Source: Bordetella genomosp. 9
Lineage (GTDB): Bacteria; Pseudomonadota; Gammaproteobacteria; Burkholderiales; Burkholderiaceae_B
Length of the DNA stretch: 64,000 nt
Assembly (NCBI RefSeq): GCF_002261425.1
Contig: NZ_NEVJ01000003.1
Coordinates: forward strand, 434,001 to 498,000
Direction of reading: 5' to 3'
The translations under genes and the position numbers were made by a program. A model generated the notes under the pieces. It was given only the letters and a program-made list of their open reading frames with translations, did no database searches and was not told where the DNA came from. Shown piece after piece: positions 58,007 to 64,000 of the stretch. Position 1 is the first letter of the stretch; every line of letters starts with the position of its first letter.

Positions 58007-58078
58007 CGATGCCTGGGGAAATGAGGATTGACAGTGCAGGGGCACGATATTTAAAGTGCCCGCACGATAAACGATCTC

Positions 58079-58092
58079 CAATACCGATATTG
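58079..58092. promoter_or_regulatory. CAATA-N4-TATTG inverted repeat at the start of the phosphoesterase gene
   Basis: Perfect 5-bp arms, CAATA (58079-58083) and TATTG (58088-58092), flank CCGA. The right arm touches the GTG start of the metallophosphoesterase gene. The site lies in the divergent gap with the IclR gene, so repressor binding is plausible. Confidence 0.35.
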
Positions 58093-60134
58093 TGAATTCA
58101 ATTGACCAAGAGCGCAAGCGCCGCGCAGCCCGCGAGCCCCGCGGCGCCAGATTGTTTTCCTTCGCCGTGGTGGCGGACACGCATGTGAACGAGGACGAAC
58201 ACACCTGCGCGTCGCCATTCGCCACCAATGCCCGGGCCAACGCACGGGCGCGGCATGTGTTCCAGGACATCGCCCAGTTGGCCACAGCGCCGGATTTCGT
58301 TATCCACCTGGGCGACATCGTCCACCCCGTGCCGGGCTTGCCCGCGTTCGACGAGGCCGCGCGCAGGTTCAAGGAGATGGCGGCGGTGCTGCCCATGCCG
58401 CTGCATGTGGTGCCCGGCAATCACGACGTGGGCGACAAGCGGGTGGACTGGATGCCCGCCGACGTGGTCTGCGCCGAATACCTGGACAAGTACCGGGCGA
58501 CGTTCGGCGAAGACTATTACGCCGTGGACCAGGGCACGGTGCGCTTCATCTACCTGAACGCCTTGTTGTTCAACTCGGGGTTGGCGGGGGAGTCGGATCA
58601 GATGGCGTGGCTGGACGAGCAGCTCGCCACCGCCACGGGGCGGGTATTCATATCGCTGCATTACCCGCCGTTCCTGCATCGGCGCGACGAAAAGGGCTCC
58701 TACGACAATATCGACGAGCCGGGCCGCGGCTGGCTGCTGGAACGCATGGCGCACGAACGGGTGGAAGCCGTGTTCTGCGGCCATGTCCACAATTTCTGGT
58801 ACGAGACAGTGGGCAACGCGGAGCTGTACATGCTCCCTTCCACGGCCTTCCTGCGCCACGACTTCTCCGAGTTCTACCGCGTGCCGCCCATGGACGAATA
58901 CGGGCGGGGCGACGTCAACAAGTTCGGCTACTTCGTGGTCGACGTCTACGAGCAGGGCCATGCGGCGCACCTGGTGCGCACGCGCGGCCGGTCCGTCGAA
59001 GAGCACGCCACATCCGCCGCGCGCGATGCCGTGCCGCACATCCTGGCGCATACCAAGACGGCGAGCGCATGCGGCATCGCCGCGGAAATGCGCCACCCCT
59101 GGGCCGAGGTGGTTGAGATCCCGTGCACCGGCGGCGTACAGGAGTTCGGCCGCAAGCCGGCGCGCAACGACTATCCCCTGATGGCCATGTGGGAGATGGG
59201 CCTGCGCACGCTGAAAATCCCGCTGCAGGACCTGGCGGGAGAAGAAACCCTGCGCCGCGCCAGGATGATGAGCGACGTCGGGCATGGCTTCGTCACCACC
59301 TGCCTGGGCTGCCCCGATCCGCGGTTGATCGAAGGCGCCGCGCGGGCGGGGGTCCGCATCGACGCGCTGGAATTGAACCTGACGCAGGCGCGGCTGGCGC
59401 AGTCGGCCGACCGCTTGCGTGCGCTGCGTGGCGCCAGCGACGCGCAGCTGATCTACGCGAAGATACGCGGCGTCGATGACGACAAGCATTTCGACGGCAA
59501 GCACTACAGCCATTTCGTGAATACCGGCATGCGCCCGGCCGAACTCGCCGGCGCCGACTGGCTGCGGGAGTCCGTCGCGGCGGGGTGGGTGGATGGATAT
59601 ACCGTCAGGCTGGATTGGGGCACGGATGTCCACGCCGCGCACCGATCGCTGTCCCGGCAGGCACAGGACGACGGCTGCGTCATCTGGGGCGCGGTGAAGC
59701 TCGCGCATGAGCTGGCCAGTGCGAACGAGGACGACCTGGCGATCGCCGCGCTCGTGGCCGATGCGTATATCGCCGCCCGCATGGACCAGGGCGTGCATTA
59801 CGCCTTCGACACCTTCATGGACGTCGATCGTGGCTACTTTCCGCGCAACGGGTTCATCGATCGCCGCTATGACCCGCGTCTCGCGGCGCGCGTCCTGGCG
59901 GCGCTGAACGCGCTGCTGCCGCATGGTCGCATCCATGCCGTCGACGTGACCGGCGCGGCCGGCGCGAAGCGCATCGATATGCGCATCGGCGACGAGGCTT
60001 ATCACCTGGTTTCCGGGCCCCGCCCGGCGGCCGAGGCATTGCTGGGCGGCCTGGCGCCGCGCCCGCACACGATCGATCTCATAGAAGACGGCGGGGAGGG
60101 GGCAGGGGAGATCATGCGGCTGATCCGGCCATGA
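58092..60134 (+). CDS. Metallophosphoesterase fused to an unrecognised C-terminal domain
   Basis: A 680-residue protein. Residues ~15-290 are a calcineurin-like phosphoesterase with every core motif: 'VVADTHVNED', 'VIHLGDIVHP', 'VVPGNHDVGD', 'ISLHYPPF' and 'VFCGHVHNFW'. Residues ~330-680 are not a domain I can name; strand-helix alternation ('LELNLTQARLAQ', 'YTVRLDWGTDVH', 'VIWGAVKLAHEL') suggests a TIM-barrel-like fold. There is no signal peptide. The start GTG at 58092 has no visible ribosome site, so the N-terminus may be shorter or the message leaderless. A Bug receptor follows after 63 bp, suggesting that this enzyme processes an imported organophosphate; this is inferred. Confidence 0.85.
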   Translation: MNSIDQERKRRAAREPRGARLFSFAVVADTHVNEDEHTCASPFATNARANARARHVFQDIAQLATAPDFVIHLGDIVHPVPGLPAFDEAARRFKEMAAVLPMPLHVVPGNHDVGDKRVDWMPADVVCAEYLDKYRATFGEDYYAVDQGTVRFIYLNALLFNSGLAGESDQMAWLDEQLATATGRVFISLHYPPFLHRRDEKGSYDNIDEPGRGWLLERMAHERVEAVFCGHVHNFWYETVGNAELYMLPSTAFLRHDFSEFYRVPPMDEYGRGDVNKFGYFVVDVYEQGHAAHLVRTRGRSVEEHATSAARDAVPHILAHTKTASACGIAAEMRHPWAEVVEIPCTGGVQEFGRKPARNDYPLMAMWEMGLRTLKIPLQDLAGEETLRRARMMSDVGHGFVTTCLGCPDPRLIEGAARAGVRIDALELNLTQARLAQSADRLRALRGASDAQLIYAKIRGVDDDKHFDGKHYSHFVNTGMRPAELAGADWLRESVAAGWVDGYTVRLDWGTDVHAAHRSLSRQAQDDGCVIWGAVKLAHELASANEDDLAIAALVADAYIAARMDQGVHYAFDTFMDVDRGYFPRNGFIDRRYDPRLAARVLAALNALLPHGRIHAVDVTGAAGAKRIDMRIGDEAYHLVSGPRPAAEALLGGLAPRPHTIDLIEDGGEGAGEIMRLIRP

Positions 60135-60135
60135 T

Positions 60136-60149
60136 CGGGTCATAACCCG
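60136..60149. terminator. Short hairpin between the phosphoesterase and Bug genes
   Basis: CGGGT (60136-60140) and ACCCG (60145-60149) are perfect arms over a 4-nt loop, just after the stop. There is no T tract, and the two genes are probably still co-transcribed. It may stabilise the 3' end or dampen expression of the next gene. Confidence 0.25.
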
Positions 60150-60197
60150 TCCATCACGCGCCCAGGCGCGGTTCATACATTCCAAGGGGAAAAAAAG

Positions 60198-61187
60198 ATG
60201 AAGTGGTTCAAACGCAATGCCGCCGCCTTGCTGGGCGTGTTGTCCGTCTGCGCGGTGGGGGCGGCGGCGGCCGAGCCCGCAGCCGCGAAATTCCATCCTA
60301 CGCAACCCGTGCGCGTGGTCGTCGCCTACGTCCCTGGCGGCGCCACCGACCTGATCGCGCGCATCATGAGCGAAAAGCTGGGCAAGCTGTGGAACCAGCA
60401 GGTGGTGGTGGAAAACCGCCCCGGCGCCGGCGGCATGATAGGCGCGGACAACGTGGTCAAGGCCAAGCCGGACGGCTATACGCTGCTGCTGGGCTACACG
60501 CCCGAGGTGTCGATCAACAAGCTGGTCTACAACAAGATGATGTACGACCCCTTGGCCGACCTGACGGCGATATCGCTGGTCGCCGAGGCGCCGCTGGTGC
60601 TGGTCAGCGGCCCCAAGCTTCCTGTGAAGAGTTTCAAGGAATTGCTCGCGCTGAAGGGACAGCATCGGTCGATCGCGTTCGGATCGCCCGGCACGGGCGG
60701 CCAGCAGCATCTGGCGGGAGAACTGCTGCGGGTGCGCACGGGCCTGGACATGCTGCACGTGCCCTACAAGGGCACGGGCGCGGCCGTCGCGGACCTGGTC
60801 GGCGGGCAGATCGACGTCTTCTTCGCGACCACGCCGCCCTTGCTGGGAAATATCCGGGCCGGCAAGCTGCATCCGCTGCTCGTGACCGGCCCCGTGCGCC
60901 AGCCGCTGCTGCCCAACACGCCGACCGTCGACGAACTCGGGCTGAAGGACTTCCACCTGAGCAACTGGTTCGGCGTGTTCGGGCCGGCGGGAATGGACAA
61001 GCAGGTGACGGCCGGGATCGCCGCGGACGTCGCGGCGGTGCTCGAGGATCCCGCCACCGTCAAGGCGATGGAGGACAACGGCCTGACCATCCATTATCTG
61101 CCGCCCGATGGTTTCCGGCAGTTCATCGCCAAGGAGATGGATTTGTACACGGGCATCATCGCCGCCACGGGGGTGCCCAAGCAGTAG
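60198..61187 (+). CDS. Bug-family periplasmic receptor
   Basis: A 329-residue receptor. It has a Sec signal ('AALLGVLSVCAVGAAAAEPA'), 'THPVR'-type opening 'TQPVRVVVAYVPGGATDLIA', 'VVVENRPGAGGMIGADNVVK' near residue 75 and 'PNTPTVDELGLKDFHL' near 240. It is preceded by AAGGGG at 60183-60188. It follows the metallophosphoesterase gene by 63 bp, the only Bug in the window linked to a phosphatase. Confidence 0.92.
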   Translation: MKWFKRNAAALLGVLSVCAVGAAAAEPAAAKFHPTQPVRVVVAYVPGGATDLIARIMSEKLGKLWNQQVVVENRPGAGGMIGADNVVKAKPDGYTLLLGYTPEVSINKLVYNKMMYDPLADLTAISLVAEAPLVLVSGPKLPVKSFKELLALKGQHRSIAFGSPGTGGQQHLAGELLRVRTGLDMLHVPYKGTGAAVADLVGGQIDVFFATTPPLLGNIRAGKLHPLLVTGPVRQPLLPNTPTVDELGLKDFHLSNWFGVFGPAGMDKQVTAGIAADVAAVLEDPATVKAMEDNGLTIHYLPPDGFRQFIAKEMDLYTGIIAATGVPKQ

Positions 61188-61190
61188 CTT

Positions 61191-61207
61191 GTCTCATTTT
61201 TTGAGAC
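61191..61207. terminator. Stem-loop after the Bug gene
   Basis: GTCTCA (61191-61196) and TGAGAC (61202-61207) are perfect 6-bp arms over a TTTTT loop, 3 bp after the Bug stop. No T-run follows the stem, so it is at best a weak terminator; an operator for the next gene is also possible. Confidence 0.35.
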
Positions 61208-61313
61208 GATGCGCGAAATCTGATCTGGCGCCAGGCCGCGGCGACCGGGAGAATGCGAGGCAGGGGCAAGGCTGTCATAAACATGCCCCATGACTCTATC
61301 CTGGGGAAAATCC

Positions 61314-62111
61314 ATGCGTCTATCCGCTTCTTCCTGCGCGGCGGCCCTGTTGGCCGGCCTGTGCGCCTTCGCGGCTCCGGCCCACGCCGATCTGCTCGAC
61401 GACATCAATGCCCGCGGCGTCGTGCGGGTCGGCATCATGACCGACTATCCGCCTTTCGGCAGCGTGGACCAGCAGATGAAGCCGCGCGGCTACGACATCG
61501 ACATGTCGGCGCTGCTCGAAAAGGCCTGGCACGTGCGGGTCGAATTCGTGCCCGTGACCGCGCCCAACCGGGTGGCGACCCTGCAGACGGGTAAAGCCGA
61601 CGTCATGCTGAACATCGGCCGCAGCGAAGAGCGCGCCAAGGCCGTGGACTTCACCCAGCCCTATGCCCCGTACTACATCGGCATCTATGGCAAGCCGGGC
61701 AGCGCGCCGATCCATGGCGTGGCCGACCTGAAGGGCATGACCGTGGCGGTGACCAAGGGCGCCATCGAGGAACGCCTGCTGACGGAGCAGGCCAAGGACG
61801 CCAGGCTGTCGCGATACGACGACAACGCGAGCACCATATCCGCTTTTTTCAGCGGCCAGGCCAACACCATGGCCATCGGCAACGTCATCGCCGTGGCCCT
61901 GCGGCAGAAGGGTTCGCCGCCATTCGAGGAAAAGCTCATCCTGCTGAACTCGCCGGTGCACGCCGCCGTGCCCAAGGGTGAAAAGCGCCTGCTGGACAAG
62001 ATGAATGCCTTCCTGTCCAGCATCAAGGCGGACGGCAGCCTGAACGCGATCTCGGAAAAGTGGATGCAGCAGCCGTTGTCGCCCGACCTGCTGCAGGCGG
62101 GCGCCAAGTAA
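61314..62111 (+). CDS. ABC transporter substrate-binding protein, family 3 (amino-acid class)
   Basis: A 265-residue periplasmic receptor. The Sec signal 'SSCAAALLAGLCAFAAPAHA' is followed by 'VVRVGIMTDYPPFGSVDQQM', 'GYDIDMSALLEKAW', 'VTAPNRVATLQTGKADVMLN' and 'VTKGAIEERLLTEQ', all family-3 landmarks. ATG 61314 with GGGGA upstream starts the signal peptide; ATG 61290 would add 8 residues. No matching permease or ATPase is adjacent. It converges with an XRE regulator gene across 18 bp. The ligand is unknown. Confidence 0.9.
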   Translation: MRLSASSCAAALLAGLCAFAAPAHADLLDDINARGVVRVGIMTDYPPFGSVDQQMKPRGYDIDMSALLEKAWHVRVEFVPVTAPNRVATLQTGKADVMLNIGRSEERAKAVDFTQPYAPYYIGIYGKPGSAPIHGVADLKGMTVAVTKGAIEERLLTEQAKDARLSRYDDNASTISAFFSGQANTMAIGNVIAVALRQKGSPPFEEKLILLNSPVHAAVPKGEKRLLDKMNAFLSSIKADGSLNAISEKWMQQPLSPDLLQAGAK

Positions 62112-62129
62112 GAGCGGTCGGAAGGGTGG

Positions 62130-63005
62130 TCAAGCGCGGGCCAGGATGCGGCGCCGGACGAAATCGGCGGCGCGCTGGCCGGTCATGACCTCGGACCACA
62201 AATCGTTGGCCAGCTGGCGGTGCAGGCGCAAGGCTTCGGCATCCTGCGAGATCGTGCCGATCCCCCGCCACACGTTCAGCTGCGGGCCCACCCGAAACGG
62301 GCTGGTCAGCGAAAACGTGGTGTCCGCCTGGCGTATGACGGAAAAACTCGTCGTGGGCAGCCTGTCGAAAAGTATGCCGATCTGCACGCCCATCGGCGGG
62401 GATTCCAGCAGTTGAGCCACATGTTCCAACTCATGGAGCACCATGTTCCGATGGGCTTCCCGCAGCGCCGGGCTGGCGTCCTCGTCCTCCAGCCCCTGTT
62501 CGCTGAACTGGACGAGTTCCGGCAGCGACAGCACGTTGGTGATGGCGGGACGGCGTTGCAGGTACTGCGCCTTGCGCAATTTGAGTATCGACATGAGCGC
62601 GTCGATGTCGGTGCGCGCGCGGGCCGGACGCCGTGTGGCCGTGGCACGCGTGGACAGCGCCTGCCGCAGCAGCGTGTCGTAGCCGTCGGACGTCAGCAGG
62701 TACACGATGGGGCCGAAAGCCACGAAGATATGTTCGGCGCGCGCCTCGATCTGGCGCAGCCGCTCGAAGTACGCCAGCGCCGACGCCACGTACTCGACGC
62801 CGACGCCCAGCAGGGTTTCGAGCGGCACGTCCAGCAGCCGCGCCACGCGCATCAGCACGTCCAGCCGGCCTATGCCCTGCGCCTCCATGCGGTAGACGGA
62901 GGCGCGCGACACGTTCAGGCGTACACCCAGCGCATCCGCGCTCAGTCCCGCGCCGATGCGGTACGCGCGCAGGCGCATGCCGATTTCCAGCAACTTCGGA
63001 TCCAT
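62130..63005 (-). CDS. XRE family transcriptional regulator
   Basis: A 291-residue regulator. The HTH is at ~8-65 ('GLSADALGVRLNVSRASVYR', 'DVLMRVARLLDVPLETLLG'). The rest (~75-290) is a long helical domain without a recognised motif, unlike the usual short or cupin XRE forms; it includes 'RTDIDALMSILKLRKAQYLQ'. It is divergent from the dihydroorotase/allantoinase gene over 128 bp, which it may control. The effector is unknown. Confidence 0.85.
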   Translation of the reverse strand: MDPKLLEIGMRLRAYRIGAGLSADALGVRLNVSRASVYRMEAQGIGRLDVLMRVARLLDVPLETLLGVGVEYVASALAYFERLRQIEARAEHIFVAFGPIVYLLTSDGYDTLLRQALSTRATATRRPARARTDIDALMSILKLRKAQYLQRRPAITNVLSLPELVQFSEQGLEDEDASPALREAHRNMVLHELEHVAQLLESPPMGVQIGILFDRLPTTSFSVIRQADTTFSLTSPFRVGPQLNVWRGIGTISQDAEALRLHRQLANDLWSEVMTGQRAADFVRRRILARA

Positions 63006-63133
63006 GCTTCGCGACGTTTCCTCGATGATGCCCGGATCGCGCCGGTCTCACCGGATGCGACAGGAACAGTTCGGAAGCTTATAGAGCACGCCATGTCGAA
63101 AGTAAATCCACATTCACACCAGGAGACCGCGCC

Positions 63134-64000
63134 ATGGTGGATCTGATCATCGCGGGTGGCCATGCTGTCATCGGCGACGCGGTCGTGCAGGCCGACATCG
63201 CCATCGACGCGGGGCGCATCGTCGCGATCGGCGCATTGACCGGGCTGCCCGGCGCGCGCAGGGTCATCGATGCCGAAGGCCTGCACGTGCTGCCCGGCGC
63301 CATCGATTGCCACGTGCATTTCCGCGACCCGGGCTCGACCTACAAGGAAAACTGGCGGACGGGGTCGAGCGCCGCCGCGGCCGGCGGCGTGACGACCGTG
63401 ATGGACATGCCCAATACGGATCCGCCCACCGCCAATCGCGAGGCGCTGGTGCGCAAGCGCGAGCGGGCGGCGGCCTTGTCCCTGGTCGATTGGGGCCTGT
63501 ACGGCGTGCTCGACAGCAGCAGCCTGCCGCATCTGGAGGCCCTGGTCGAAGACGGCATCGCCGGCTTCAAGTGCTTCATGACGGAGAACACCGGCGACCT
63601 GGAGTCGCCGGACGACGGCGTGGTCTACGAAGGCCTGGAGCGCCTGGCCCGGCTGGGCGTGCGCTGCTCCGTCCACGCCGAGAATGCCGCCATCATGCAG
63701 CATCGCCGGCGCCAGTTCATCGAAGCGGGGCGCACCGACGCCCGCGCGCACGAGGAGTCTCGCCCCGAGGTCTGCGAGATCGAGGCGATCGGGCGCGTTA
63801 CGGCGCTCGCCCAAGCGGCGTGCGCGGCTGTGCACATCGCCCACGTGAGCTCCGCCGGCGGCGTGCAGGCCATACGGCATGCACTGGCGCAGGGCGTCGA
63901 CATGACGGCGGAGACCTGTCCGCACTACCTGCTGTTCGGCCTGCCCGAGATCGACAGCCTGTCCGGGATGGTCAGGGTCAATCCTCCCATACGGGGCGGC
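63134..64000 (+). CDS. Dihydroorotase/allantoinase family amidohydrolase, 3'-truncated by the window edge
   Basis: An open frame from ATG 63134 (AGGAGA 7 bp upstream) runs off the end after 289 codons without a stop. 'LPGAIDCHVHFRDPG' carries the first two metal His, 'AGFKCFM' the likely carboxylated Lys, 'VHAEN' and 'VHIAHVSSAGG' further His ligands, and 'AETCPHYLLFGLPEI' is the allantoinase/dihydroorotase block. Full-length members have ~440 residues. Allantoinase-like hydantoin or cyclic-amide hydrolysis is likely; the exact substrate cannot be fixed without the C-terminus. It is divergent from an XRE gene. Confidence 0.88.
   Translation, partial: MVDLIIAGGHAVIGDAVVQADIAIDAGRIVAIGALTGLPGARRVIDAEGLHVLPGAIDCHVHFRDPGSTYKENWRTGSSAAAAGGVTTVMDMPNTDPPTANREALVRKRERAAALSLVDWGLYGVLDSSSLPHLEALVEDGIAGFKCFMTENTGDLESPDDGVVYEGLERLARLGVRCSVHAENAAIMQHRRRQFIEAGRTDARAHEESRPEVCEIEAIGRVTALAQAACAAVHIAHVSSAGGVQAIRHALAQGVDMTAETCPHYLLFGLPEIDSLSGMVRVNPPIRGG

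Noticed and set aside
58098..61094. A ~1000-codon open frame on the minus strand across the metallophosphoesterase and Bug genes
   Set aside because: It is antisense to two genes with full family motifs and encodes a His/Arg/Gln/Val-rich chain without domains, as expected of GC-rich antisense frames.
1..64000. Genomic island, prophage or insertion sequences
   Set aside because: No integrase, transposase, tRNA-adjacent repeat or base-composition break was seen. Short AT-richer spots are promoter regions.

Overview
The window is about two-thirds GC, packed with genes and dominated by Bug-type (tripartite tricarboxylate) periplasmic receptors, IclR and LysR regulators, 2-hydroxyacid dehydrogenases and peptide- or amino-acid-type ABC importers. 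That profile fits a chromosomal segment of an Alcaligenaceae betaproteobacterium (Bordetella/Achromobacter type). This is inferred from gene content; no rRNA or other marker gene is present. I see no transposase, integrase, phage gene, tRNA, rRNA or CRISPR array. About 58 protein genes are called, and no gene-free stretch exceeds 300 bp (the longest is 12443-12729).

Layout. 1-1665: the tail of a Bug receptor and an MmgE/PrpD protein. 1783-6913: a complete branched-chain-amino-acid-type ABC importer (two ATPases, Tat-type binding protein, two permeases) ending in a GAF protein. 6997-12442 (minus): a glycan cassette made of a glycosyltransferase fused to UDP-galactopyranose mutase, a clan-A glycosidase and an ABC exporter. 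A BLUF-EAL photoreceptor phosphodiesterase (12730-13944) is divergent from it. 13982-21825 (minus): a catabolic operon with four Bug receptors, RraA-like protein, hydroxyacid dehydrogenase, cyclase-family hydrolase and SMP-30 lactonase, divergent from an IclR regulator. 22724-27442 (minus): hydroxyacid reductase, GlpD-like oxidase, family-5 binding protein and an XRE-cupin regulator, divergent from the matching permease/ATPase operon (27586-31409) and a DODA-type dioxygenase.

32586-36245: a two-domain alpha/beta hydrolase whose second domain lacks its nucleophile, then PqiB. 36246-39474 (minus): a KaiC-like ATPase and a hybrid histidine kinase with overlapping genes. 39631-42540: a zinc-ribbon metallopeptidase and a FAN1-type nuclease preceded by a convincing SOS (LexA) box. 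42524-46357: ArsR regulator and Old Yellow Enzyme around a perfect 16-bp palindrome, then MFS exporter and LysR regulator around a T-N11-A site. 46371-51109 (minus): carotenoid oxygenase and a tightly overlapping acyl-CoA-dehydrogenase/PIG-L/methyltransferase/GT2 cluster of unknown product. 51180-56623 (minus): Bug receptor, MetE-like protein, intradiol dioxygenase, MFS transporter and 2-hydroxyacid dehydrogenase. 56739-64000: a 35-residue membrane protein, DUF3253 protein, IclR regulator, a large metallophosphoesterase fusion with a Bug receptor, a family-3 binding protein, an XRE regulator and a dihydroorotase/allantoinase cut by the window edge.

The best candidates for undescribed biology are the acyl-CoA-dehydrogenase/PIG-L/methyltransferase/GT2 cluster, the glycosyltransferase-Glf cassette beside a light-sensing c-di-GMP phosphodiesterase, the KaiC-kinase pair, the metallophosphoesterase with an unrecognised C-terminal half, and the two-headed hydrolase with a short-period repeat in its leader region.
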